Notes under the pieces: model-generated
Told to the model about the DNA's origin: nothing
Database searches by the model: none
What the model saw: the letters and a program-made list of their open reading frames with translations, nothing else
Position numbers and translations under genes: made by a program
Shown here: one piece after another, positions 1 through 5,710 of the stretch
Layout of the letters: every line of letters starts with the position of its first letter
Position numbering within the stretch: position 1 is the first letter of the stretch
Assembly (NCBI GenBank): GCA_050258555.1
Contig: JBLMZA010000078.1
Location: 1 to 5,710, forward strand
Source of the DNA: CAISDA01 sp050258555
GTDB lineage: Bacteria; Bacteroidota; Ignavibacteria; UBA10030; UBA8401
Length of the DNA stretch: 5,710 nt
Direction: 5' to 3'

Positions 1-1416
1 GCATTGCAGGTGGAGTGCAACAAGAAATACAGCTTCACGGCGGAAGAGACGCTGAAGTATATACAGAACCTGTACGAAAAGAAGATGGTGACCTATCCGC
101 GTGTGGACACCACATTCCTGCCCACGGACATGTATCCGAAGATCAAAGGCATCCTGAAGAGCATGGAACCGTATCGGAACTTCATCGAGCCGCTGCTTGC
201 GAACCCCATCAGGAAGAGCAAGAAGGTGTTCGATGATGCGAAGATCACCGATCACCACGCCATCATTCCCACAGGCGTGAAGCCTTCCGGGCTGCAGCTC
301 GAAGAAAAGCGCGTGTACGATCTGATCGCGCGGCGGTTCATTGCGGCATTCTATCCCGATTGCATCGTCTCGAACATCACCGTGCTGGGCAAGGTGATGG
401 AGTACGAATTCAAGGCCACGGGAAAAGAGATCCTTGAAGAAGGATGGCGTGTGCTGTATCCGAAGAAGGAATCGGAAAAGGAATCGGATTCGGATGCCGA
501 TGAAGACCAGATCATGCCGCATTTCGAAAAAGGCGAGAAAGGCGAGCACGAGCCGAAGGTGGTCGAGAAGCAGACGCAGCCGCCGAAGATGCTGACCGAA
601 GCCACGCTGCTTCGCGCCATGGAGACAGCCGGCAAGCAGGTGCAGGACGAGGAGCTTCGCGAGCTGATGAAGGAAAACGGCATCGGCCGGCCGTCCACGC
701 GCGCCAATATCATCGAGACGCTCTTCAAGCGCCGATACATCACGCGCGAGAAGAAAAATTTAGTCCCCACGCAGACCGGAATCCAGCTCATACACACCAT
801 ACAAAACGAACTCTTAAAGTCGGTCGAGCTGACGGGGATGTGGGAGAAGAAGCTCCGCCAGATCGAACGGGGGGAGTACGAGCCGAAGCAGTTTCTTGCG
901 GAGATGAAAGAGATGGTCGCGCAGCTGGTGGAGGAAGTGAAGCGCGAGACGAAAAAGATGATCGTCATCGAGCAGGAAGCCGCCGCTTCCGCAGGGAAAA
1001 AATCCGAAGGCAGGAAATCCGAAGCCAAAAAAAAGCAAGAAGAGGGCGCCGACACACCGCGGAAGCCGAACAAAGCCGCTGAAAAAAAAGCGGTCAAAAA
1101 ACCGGATGACTCAGCACCGATCGTCTGTCCGAAATGCAAAAAAGGAACGATGCTGAAGGGGAAGACGGCCTTCGGTTGCAGCGAATACAGAAACGGATGC
1201 ACATTCAAGGTGATGTTCGAGCACTACGGCATCCTATTGAGCGACAAGCAGATACGCGCCCTGATCCAAAAAGGAACCTCGCCGAAGATCAAGGGGCTGC
1301 ATGTGAACGGAGAAACGGTCGATGCGGCGTTGACGCTCGACGCGTCGTTCAATGTGATCGTCCCGCCGAAACAACGAGAGAAGGGGAACGCCTCCGAAAC
1401 TCCTTCCTTGTTTTGA
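1..1416 (+). CDS. topB: DNA topoisomerase III, C-terminal part (5' end outside window)
   Basis: Type IA topoisomerase that cuts one DNA strand through a 5'-phosphotyrosine and passes the other; in bacteria it decatenates and resolves recombination or replication intermediates in the cytoplasm. The frame is open from base 1, so the N-terminal Toprim domain and true start lie to the left; the TTG at 4 is internal. The motif TYPRVDTTFLP carries the catalytic Tyr (bases 94-96) and its following Arg; 'YPR' indicates TopB rather than TopA. Further hallmarks are ITDHHAIIPTG (near bases 244-276), LTEATLLRAMETAGK and GIGRPSTRANIIETLFKRRY (near 679-738), then ELTGMWEKKL. A Lys/Glu-rich linker (about bases 960-1115) leads to one four-Cys zinc ribbon (CX2C-X13-CX6C, about 1126-1200) and a final topoisomerase C-terminal repeat-like segment (ILLSDKQIRALIQKG). 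Identification as TopB is secure; only the missing start is uncertain. Confidence 0.96.
   Translation, partial: ALQVECNKKYSFTAEETLKYIQNLYEKKMVTYPRVDTTFLPTDMYPKIKGILKSMEPYRNFIEPLLANPIRKSKKVFDDAKITDHHAIIPTGVKPSGLQLEEKRVYDLIARRFIAAFYPDCIVSNITVLGKVMEYEFKATGKEILEEGWRVLYPKKESEKESDSDADEDQIMPHFEKGEKGEHEPKVVEKQTQPPKMLTEATLLRAMETAGKQVQDEELRELMKENGIGRPSTRANIIETLFKRRYITREKKNLVPTQTGIQLIHTIQNELLKSVELTGMWEKKLRQIERGEYEPKQFLAEMKEMVAQLVEEVKRETKKMIVIEQEAAASAGKKSEGRKSEAKKKQEEGADTPRKPNKAAEKKAVKKPDDSAPIVCPKCKKGTMLKGKTAFGCSEYRNGCTFKVMFEHYGILLSDKQIRALIQKGTSPKIKGLHVNGETVDAALTLDASFNVIVPPKQREKGNASETPSLF
1380..1414 (+). terminator. candidate intrinsic terminator overlapping the topB 3' end
   Basis: GAAGGGG (1380-1386) can pair with CTCCTTC (1400-1406) as a seven-pair stem with one G-U pair and a 13-base loop. 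It is followed by the T-rich stretch CTTGTTTT (1407-1414), and another T5 lies just after the stop codon. The stem falls inside the last codons of topB. It is weaker than a textbook terminator because of the large loop and the interrupted T tract, but no better candidate exists before the next promoter. Confidence 0.35.
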
Positions 1417-1438
1417 GTTTTTCCATTCCGACAACACA

Positions 1439-1452
1439 GCCCCGGCCGGGGC
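1439..1452. repeat. 14-bp perfect palindrome GCCCCGGCCGGGGC
   Basis: A fully self-complementary, all G/C block lies in the topB to PEP mutase-like gap, 43 bases before the -35 element of the downstream promoter. It could form a five-pair hairpin with a GGCC loop, or act as a site for a dimeric DNA-binding protein. No T tract follows, so it is not an intrinsic terminator. Its role is unknown. Confidence 0.4.
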
Positions 1453-1495
1453 CATGTGCCTCCGATGCCGATCTTACGCAAAAGCCGTGAAACGG

Positions 1496-1525
1496 TTGAC
1501 CATCACGCCATTGTTGTAGTAGAAT
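1496..1525 (+). promoter_or_regulatory. sigma70-like promoter for the PEP mutase-like gene
   Basis: TTGACC (1496-1501) matches the -35 consensus at five of six positions. TAGAAT (1520-1525) matches the -10 consensus at five of six, with an 18-base spacer. Transcription would start near 1532, giving a leader of about 30 bases before the ATG at 1563. The spacing and position make this the best promoter in the window. It is predicted by eye only. Confidence 0.6.
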
Positions 1526-1550
1526 AACGAGACATAACAATTGGGCGGGA

Positions 1551-1557
1551 GAGGAGG
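1551..1557 (+). promoter_or_regulatory. strong Shine-Dalgarno, GAGGAGG
   Basis: GAGGAGG ends five bases before the ATG at 1563. It fixes that codon as the start of the PEP mutase-like gene and shows that this organism uses anti-Shine-Dalgarno pairing. Confidence 0.8.
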
Positions 1558-1562
1558 CGATC

Positions 1563-2450
1563 ATGGTGTCGAGCGTTCAAAAGGAAAAAGCGGAACTGTT
1601 CCTGAGCTATCATCACGACAAGGAAATACTGGTTCTCCTGAACTCGTGGGATGCCGGCAGTTCAAGATTAATCGAAGCGTGCGGCTTCAAGGCGGTCGCG
1701 ACGACAAGCATGGGAATCGCCGCTTCCTTGGGGTATCCCGACTGCGAGGTCATACAATTGCCGGAGATGATCGACGCCATCACGAGAATCGTCACTGCGG
1801 TGCGGGTTCCTGTCACGGCGGATATTGAAGCAGGATACGGGAACACTGTGGATGAAATCGTCGACTCGGTGAGAAAGATCATCGCCACAGGGATCGTCGG
1901 CATCAACATCGAGGACAGCATCGAGTTGAATCCGAAATTGATCGACGAGGCGGAATGTTGCGAAAGAATATCGGCCATTCGGGCGCTGTCCGATTCACTC
2001 GGCTTTCATTTGGTGATCAATGCGCGAACGGATTCATTCTATACCTCGCAGGCATCGGCGCGTGAAAAATTAGCCGAATCGATCAGGCGGGGCAATAAAT
2101 ACCGGGAGGCCGGCGCCGATTGCATCTTCGTGCAGCCGGTATCGGATAAGGAAACGATCGCAACATTGGTGAAGGAAATCGATGCGCCGATCAATATTCT
2201 TTCGAACCCCGGGATGGGGGCGGGAATGCCGGCATCCGTTCATGAACTGCAGGATCTGGGCGTCGCGCGCGTGAGTCATGGTTCGGGATTGATGAAAGCG
2301 ACGTTGGCGTTGATGAAAAAAGTCGCGGATGAGCTTCTGGCGAAAGGGACCTACGATATTCTGCTGGATGCGTTCACACCGCTTCCCGATGCCGCCGCGG
2401 CCTATAAAATGGCGATCGGCATGAATCCATCACAGCCACCGGCCGCCTGA
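1563..2450 (+). CDS. isocitrate lyase/PEP mutase superfamily protein
   Basis: A 295-residue cytoplasmic protein of the ICL/PEP mutase TIM-barrel superfamily (PF13714-type). Members make or break C-C or P-C bonds next to a carboxylate in small oxo- or hydroxy-acids, using Mg2+. Visible signatures, in order: LNSWDAGSS (residues 26-34), the substrate loop TTSMGIAASLGYPD (47-60), the metal-binding ADIEAGYG (86-93, Asp87 and Glu89), GINIEDS (113-119, Glu117-Asp118), and INARTD (152-157, Arg155). IFVQP (188-192) and the C-terminal helices follow. Length is normal for the family. After Glu117-Asp118 the sequence reads SIELNPKLIDE and lacks the K(K/R)CGH loop whose Cys is the catalytic acid/base of isocitrate and methylisocitrate lyases, so aceA or prpB activity is unlikely. 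The substrate cannot be read from sequence; oxaloacetate hydrolase-like or phosphonopyruvate-type chemistry is possible. It has its own promoter and ribosome site, ends in tandem TGA codons, and stands alone. Confidence 0.9.
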   Translation: MVSSVQKEKAELFLSYHHDKEILVLLNSWDAGSSRLIEACGFKAVATTSMGIAASLGYPDCEVIQLPEMIDAITRIVTAVRVPVTADIEAGYGNTVDEIVDSVRKIIATGIVGINIEDSIELNPKLIDEAECCERISAIRALSDSLGFHLVINARTDSFYTSQASAREKLAESIRRGNKYREAGADCIFVQPVSDKETIATLVKEIDAPINILSNPGMGAGMPASVHELQDLGVARVSHGSGLMKATLALMKKVADELLAKGTYDILLDAFTPLPDAAAAYKMAIGMNPSQPPAA

Positions 2451-2482
2451 TGAAGTGATGAGAAGAATATCCAGCCGTCAGA

Positions 2483-2947
2483 TCACACGATGCGGCGATA
2501 AATAGTCTCGACCGCCTTCGCCTCCGCTTCACCCGGGATCCGGTTGTAGGCGGTGATGATCAACGAACCGTCCTCGCGCAGATCGTATTCCGTTCTCCAT
2601 CCCCATTGCGGTTCGCCCGCTGCGATGTCGTAGTGCGCAAGGACGGAAAATCCCGAGGCCGTTTCAGCGCCCTGTGCGAACAAGATGGCGCCGTTCGTGT
2701 GGAAGCTGTCGATCCATGAGGATTGATAGGATTGCGTGATCTTGTTGTATGCGATGAGATCCTCGCCGTGCCGGGGCTTGCCCTGCATCATGCCTGAATA
2801 GGTGTGACGGAGAAACCGGCCCTCCAGCGCTTCCGTGATCTCGCCTGTGACCGGCGACTCGTCTGCAAGCGTCTCCGGTTCAAACCACGTTCTGCATGTG
2901 CCTTCCCATGTGCCGATCAATTTCTGGAACACGTCTGTGTGTGACAT
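2483..2947 (-). CDS. DUF1579 family protein
   Basis: A complete 154-residue protein with no signal peptide or membrane segment, so probably cytoplasmic. It matches the DUF1579 (PF07617) pattern as I remember it, from end to end: LIGTWEGTCRTWFEP (residues 10-24), LADESPVTGEI (28-37), LEGRFLRHTYSG (41-52), IAYNKITQSYQSSWIDSFH (65-83), GFSVLAHYD (99-107), WGWRTEYDL (115-123), LIITAYNRIP (129-138) and EAKAVETIYRR (142-152). The alternating pattern of aromatic and hydrophobic residues suggests a beta-rich fold. No biochemical function is established for the family that I know of, and I do not assign one. The ATG at 2945-2947 is chosen because AAAGG (2956-2960, minus strand) lies eight bases upstream. 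The gene converges on the PEP mutase-like gene, with 32 bases between stops, and diverges from the phosphoesterase gene, so it appears to be a single-gene unit. Confidence 0.88.
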   Translation of the reverse strand: MSHTDVFQKLIGTWEGTCRTWFEPETLADESPVTGEITEALEGRFLRHTYSGMMQGKPRHGEDLIAYNKITQSYQSSWIDSFHTNGAILFAQGAETASGFSVLAHYDIAAGEPQWGWRTEYDLREDGSLIITAYNRIPGEAEAKAVETIYRRIV

Positions 2948-3018
2948 GGAATGAACCTTTCATGTGTGAGTGTGTGAGGTTCAGCGAAAGGATCGATACT
3001 GTACCCAAGAAAAAAAGA

Positions 3019-3047
3019 AATTTACATTCTCCAGGCACCGGAATCAA
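3019..3047 (-). promoter_or_regulatory. candidate promoter for the DUF1579 gene
   Basis: Read on the minus strand, TTGATT (3042-3047) and TAAATT (3019-3024) are separated by exactly 17 bases. Each matches the sigma70 consensus at four of six positions. The predicted transcript would have a leader of about 65 bases before the ATG at 2947. The match is only moderate, so this is a suggestion. Confidence 0.3.
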
Positions 3048-3245
3048 GCATTCTTTGGGAAAAGGGATCCGTCAAGAAGAGACAATATTATTCCGTTGGC
3101 GAATATGCTCCACTCACACAATGCAGCGCGTATGGAATATGGCCGAGACACACGGAAAAACGACCGTCGAGGGCTCCGATCGAATGTGGCACACAATGTG
3201 CACCGTACATCTGCTCAATCACCGAAACACGAATAACGGTGCGGA

Positions 3246-3251
3246 AGGAGG
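3246..3251 (+). promoter_or_regulatory. consensus Shine-Dalgarno AGGAGG upstream of the phosphoesterase gene
   Basis: AAGGAGG sits three bases before an ATG at 3255 that is not in the phosphoesterase frame, and 37 bases before the phosphoesterase ATG at 3289. The phosphoesterase itself has only a weak TAAGG (3277-3281) seven bases upstream. The strong site is therefore either fortuitous, or serves the short frame at 3255-3359 and feeds ribosomes to the downstream start. Confidence 0.4.
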
Positions 3252-3288
3252 ATCATGGAGAGGGAGAGCACTCATTTAAGGCCTCATT

Positions 3289-5010
3289 ATGAAAAACTCA
3301 GCCTGGATTTCTTGCATCATTGTCATCGGATTCATCGGCATTTCTTTCAGCAGTTGTAAAAAAGACGGAGGCATTACGCAGAATGATCCGCTGCAAACAG
3401 GCTCCGTCGTGTATACCACCGTCGACCGGACGATTATTCCGGATGATATTCCCGCCGGTTCACCGAAATTAAAACCCTCCGATGTATCGTTATTCTCGCA
3501 GTACGGGTATGGGAAATGGCACTATGGTCCCGGCCTGCCGTATCAGCAGCGGCTCGATCTGATGCCGACGGGCTCCGCGCCCACGTCGCCCAAAAACGTC
3601 GCAACGCTGCTGCGATTCTTCGCCATCACCGACATCCATCTCACCGATAAGGAATCACCCGCACAGGGGATCTTTTTCAGCCCGTATGCCGGCAACAACG
3701 CGATTTCCTGCTATGCACCGCTCATGCTCTATTCGACGCACGTGTTAAATGCGACCGTTCAGACCATCAACGCACTTCACCGTCAGAATCGGTTTGATTT
3801 CGGAATCGCATTGGGTGATCTGACCAACAACAGCCAGTATAATGAACTGCGATGGTTCATCGATATTCTGGACGGGAAAATGATCAACCCCGATTCGGGC
3901 ACGAAGGACGATCCTGTCAAAGGACCGGGCAATGATTATCAGGATGAATTCCATGCCGAAGGACTCGACGTCTCCATACCGTGGTATGCGGCAATCGGCA
4001 ATCATGATCACTTCTGGATGGGCACAAAGCCGATGAACGAGAAAATCCGTCAGGCCTTGATCGGCAGCACCATCCTTCAGCTGGGAAATATCTTCACCGA
4101 CCCGGATGCAATGAATAAATCGACGTTCTCCATGGGGACCCTGGATGGCAGCACGCTCTATGGCACGATCATCGGCTCGGGGATGGTGGCAAGTTTGGGG
4201 AACATTCCTTCCGTGGCTCCGGATCCGAACCGGCGGGCGCTCACAAAAACGGACTGGATGAATGAACTTTCACGCAGCACCACGCTGCCCTCGGGACATG
4301 GTTTTATTCAATCCGATGCGAGGAACAAATTTGGAGCCTGTTACTCATTTGAACCCAAGTCGGATGTGCCGCTCAAAGTGATCGTGCTCGACGATACGGA
4401 GGATGAAAGTGATGTGCCCGGGCCGTCCGGCACCTTCGGATACGGCTCGCTCGCCAATGGCCGCTATGAATGGCTCTTAACCCAGCTTCAGGCCGGTCAG
4501 ACTGAAGGCAAGTTGATGGTGATCGCCGCGCACGTGCCCATTGGCGTCGCAGCCGGCACTCCGGTCGGCTGGTATAACAATGCGGATGAGTCCGCGCTGA
4601 TTAAAAAACTGAAGGAATATCCGAATCTGATTATGTGGATATCGGGGCATCGTCATCTCAACACCGTCACGGCATTTAAATCGGACGATCCGATGCATCC
4701 TGAAAACGGGTTCTGGGAAGTTGAAACAAAATCGTTGAGGGAATTCCCCCAGCAGTTCCGCACGTTCGACATCATTCGCAATGCCGACAATTCCATCTCC
4801 ATCCTTGCGACGGATGTCGATCCCGATGTCAAAGACGGATCGTGTGCGGCGATTTCCCGGTCGTACGCCATTGCATCGATGCAGGCGTACGGATTATCGG
4901 AGCCGACGCTGCCGACGGGATCGGTTTCGTATAATGCGGAACTCGTCAAACCGCTCACCCTTGAAATGCAGAACAAGATAAAATCCTGCGGAACGGTGTT
5001 GCGGAAATAG
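3289..5010 (+). CDS. lipoprotein calcineurin-like metallophosphoesterase (TIGR03768-like)
   Basis: A 573-residue exported phosphoesterase. MKNS, a hydrophobic stretch (residues 5-20) and FSSC form a signal peptide with Cys23 as the lipidated residue, followed by KKD; the protein is probably anchored in an outer or inner membrane, facing the periplasm or surface. The five calcineurin-like metal motifs are all present but widely spaced: ITDIHL (113-118, Asp115, His117), LGDLTNN (175-181, Asp177), IGNHDHFW (236-243, Asn238, His239), AAHVP (413-417, His415) and ISGHRHLN (451-458, His454, His456). They should hold a two-metal centre that hydrolyses phosphoesters. Long inserts between motifs, PDSGTKDDPVKGPGNDYQDE (201-220) and the C-terminal YNAELVKPL (548-556) resemble the TIGR03768 (RPA4764) group as I remember it; its substrate is unknown. 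An in-frame TAA at 3277-3279 forces the start to 3289 or later. It is a single-gene unit followed by two hairpins. Confidence 0.9.
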   Translation: MKNSAWISCIIVIGFIGISFSSCKKDGGITQNDPLQTGSVVYTTVDRTIIPDDIPAGSPKLKPSDVSLFSQYGYGKWHYGPGLPYQQRLDLMPTGSAPTSPKNVATLLRFFAITDIHLTDKESPAQGIFFSPYAGNNAISCYAPLMLYSTHVLNATVQTINALHRQNRFDFGIALGDLTNNSQYNELRWFIDILDGKMINPDSGTKDDPVKGPGNDYQDEFHAEGLDVSIPWYAAIGNHDHFWMGTKPMNEKIRQALIGSTILQLGNIFTDPDAMNKSTFSMGTLDGSTLYGTIIGSGMVASLGNIPSVAPDPNRRALTKTDWMNELSRSTTLPSGHGFIQSDARNKFGACYSFEPKSDVPLKVIVLDDTEDESDVPGPSGTFGYGSLANGRYEWLLTQLQAGQTEGKLMVIAAHVPIGVAAGTPVGWYNNADESALIKKLKEYPNLIMWISGHRHLNTVTAFKSDDPMHPENGFWEVETKSLREFPQQFRTFDIIRNADNSISILATDVDPDVKDGSCAAISRSYAIASMQAYGLSEPTLPTGSVSYNAELVKPLTLEMQNKIKSCGTVLRK

Positions 5011-5016
5011 CAGGAG

Positions 5017-5038
5017 CGCCGACTCACCGCAGTCGGCG
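5017..5038 (+). terminator. hairpin just after the phosphoesterase gene
   Basis: CGCCGACT (5017-5024) pairs perfectly with AGTCGGCG (5031-5038) around a six-base loop, CACCGC. It begins six bases after the stop codon. No T tract follows, so it may be an mRNA 3'-end stabiliser or half of a compound terminator together with the hairpin at 5051-5089. Confidence 0.4.
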
Positions 5039-5050
5039 ATCGGACTTCGC

Positions 5051-5089
5051 GAGTGCATGAGACATGCCGGTTGGCGTGCTCATGCACTC
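5051..5089. terminator. long hairpin shared by two convergent genes
   Basis: GAGTGCATGAG (5051-5061) pairs perfectly with CTCATGCACTC (5079-5089). After a bulged A (5062), CATGCC (5063-5068) pairs with GGCGTG (5073-5078) with one G-U pair, closing a GGTT loop. The total is 17 pairs in 39 bases. On the plus strand TCTTT follows. On the minus strand the hairpin starts three bases beyond the stop of the VOC gene. It is well placed as a bidirectional terminator, although neither side has a full T tract. Confidence 0.55.
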
Positions 5090-5092
5090 TCT

Positions 5093-5710
5093 TTACCGCG
5101 CTCCCTCGTAGGCCTTTTTCAATTCCGCAATATCGAACTTCTTCATCGGCAGGAATGCCTGCGTCATGCGGTCGATCTGCTCGCGCGTACCCTTTTGCAT
5201 CATCGCTTCCATCGTGGTCGAATACACCTGCCACGAGAGGCCGTAGCGGTCTTTCAGCCAGCCGCATTGTTCGGCTTCCGGAACGGCGGAAAGTTTCTCC
5301 CAGAAATAATCGATCTCTTCTTGCGTGTCGCAGCGCACCATGAACGAGACGGCCTCGTTGAAGGCGAATTTGTGGTCGTGCGCACTCTCCATTGCCGCGA
5401 TCCATTCGCCCCCGATCATGAAATCCGTGAACATCACGGTTCCTTCCTTATCGGGCTCCATGCCCGGGGGGTAGCGGACCATGAGTCCGCGCCTGGCGCT
5501 TGCTCGATCGGAAGCAGGATTGTCGGAAGAGGAAAAGACGGAGAGATAAAAGTCCGTCGCCTCTTCGGCCTTGCCCAAGACGGCTCCCACGAACAATAAC
5601 GAGGGAACGATGAAGGGACGCTCTTCGCCGCCGGGATTGGTGAGCATGAGCTGCCAGGAGAGTCCGTATTTATCCTGTATCCAGCCATAGTGCTCGCTGA
5701 AGGGATACGT
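5093..5710 (-). CDS. two-domain PhnB-like VOC family protein (N-terminus outside window)
   Basis: The minus frame is open to the right edge, so an ATG at 5645-5647 is internal. The 21 codons before it (starting TYPFSEHYGWIQDK) are clearly the end of a first PhnB-like domain. The rest is a second domain: IVPSLLFVG, GKAEEATDFYLSVF, GTVMFTDFMIGGEW, FAFNEAVSFMVRCDTQEEIDYFWEKLS, then CGWLKDRYGLSWQV, and a C-terminal tail (MTQAFLPMKKFDIAELKKAYEGA). The ends of both domains repeat: YGWIQDKYGLSWQL (5648-5689) against CGWLKDRYGLSWQV (5225-5266). This is the glyoxalase/bleomycin-resistance-like fold, in the group often labelled '3-demethylubiquinone-9 3-methyltransferase' (PF06983). That label is misleading because there is no SAM-binding methyltransferase motif. 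It is cytoplasmic with unknown substrate. The 185-codon C-terminal part is complete and ends in TAA three bases from the shared hairpin. Confidence 0.9.
   Translation of the reverse strand, partial: TYPFSEHYGWIQDKYGLSWQLMLTNPGGEERPFIVPSLLFVGAVLGKAEEATDFYLSVFSSSDNPASDRASARRGLMVRYPPGMEPDKEGTVMFTDFMIGGEWIAAMESAHDHKFAFNEAVSFMVRCDTQEEIDYFWEKLSAVPEAEQCGWLKDRYGLSWQVYSTTMEAMMQKGTREQIDRMTQAFLPMKKFDIAELKKAYEGAR

Larger units (their letters stand above)
2948..3288. other. 341-base divergent intergenic region
   Basis: This gap lies between the starts of the DUF1579 gene (minus) and the phosphoesterase gene (plus). The open frames crossing it (2896-3279 and 2970-3236, plus strand) give Arg/His/Thr-rich, low-quality translations with no recognisable motif or ribosome site. 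They are not believable genes. What it plausibly holds is a minus-strand promoter (3019-3047), a strong plus-strand Shine-Dalgarno (3246-3251) and the start of a small overlapping frame at 3255. I could not find a convincing sigma70 promoter for the phosphoesterase gene. Confidence 0.6.

Noticed and set aside
351..1208. Long minus-strand open frame (285 codons) inside topB
   Set aside because: It is antisense to a clearly conserved topoisomerase; the translation is Ser/Phe-rich with no recognisable domain, as expected from the reverse of Lys/Glu-rich codons.
1563..2450. Naming the gene aceA or prpB
   Set aside because: It is too short for isocitrate lyase and the catalytic K(K/R)CGH loop is absent; only the superfamily can be supported.
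2455..2486. GTGAT...ATCAC inverted repeat between convergent genes as a terminator
   Set aside because: Only five pairs around a 22-base loop and no T tract; likely chance.
2896..3279. Plus-strand open frames in the divergent gap (2896-3279 and 2970-3236)
   Set aside because: They have no ribosome site, no motif and unnatural composition; the first begins inside the DUF1579 gene on the opposite strand.
4653..5405. 250-codon minus-strand open frame spanning the phosphoesterase end and the VOC gene
   Set aside because: It overlaps two well-supported genes in the wrong frames and its Arg-rich translation has no motif.
1..5710. A linked multi-gene system (defence, mobile element, biosynthetic cluster)
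   Set aside because: The genes change strand repeatedly, have separate signals and belong to unrelated families; no transposase, integrase, direct-repeat array or partner genes are visible.

Overview
The window looks like ordinary chromosome from a bacterium of the Bacteroidota/Chlorobiota/Ignavibacteriota (FCB) group. Three things suggest this. The topoisomerase III has the 'YPRVDTT' active-site wording I associate with Bacteroidota-type TopB. The lipoprotein has a Ser-Ser-Cys-Lys-Lys-Asp cleavage region, common in that group. The genes also use clear Shine-Dalgarno sequences (GAGGAGG, AAGGAGG) and, in one case, a sigma70-like promoter, which fits Ignavibacteria- or Chlorobi-like lineages better than classical Bacteroidia. 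This placement is inference; no rRNA or marker gene is present to confirm it.

Layout. Positions 1-1416 (+) hold the C-terminal part of DNA topoisomerase III (topB), cut by the left edge. A 146-base gap follows with a candidate terminator, a 14-bp perfect palindrome, a good sigma70-like promoter and a strong ribosome binding site. These lead into 1563-2450 (+), an isocitrate lyase/PEP mutase superfamily enzyme. Converging on it is 2483-2947 (-), a small cytoplasmic DUF1579 protein. The 341-base gap 2948-3288 separates divergent genes. It holds a candidate minus-strand promoter and a strong Shine-Dalgarno that serves a tiny overlapping reading frame. Positions 3289-5010 (+) encode a lipoprotein calcineurin-like metallophosphoesterase that resembles the TIGR03768 group. 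Between it and the next convergent gene lie two strong hairpins (5017-5038 and 5051-5089). The last gene, 5093-5710 (-), is a two-domain PhnB-like VOC protein whose N-terminus runs off the right edge.

The genes do not form an obvious pathway. Orientation changes (+,+,-,+,-) and most genes appear to be separate transcription units. I see no mobile element, CRISPR array, tRNA, rRNA or defence module, and no convincing undescribed multi-gene system. The points most worth a second look are the altered catalytic loop of the PEP mutase-like enzyme, the lipoprotein form of the phosphoesterase, the small overlapping frame at its start, and the double hairpin at 5017-5089.
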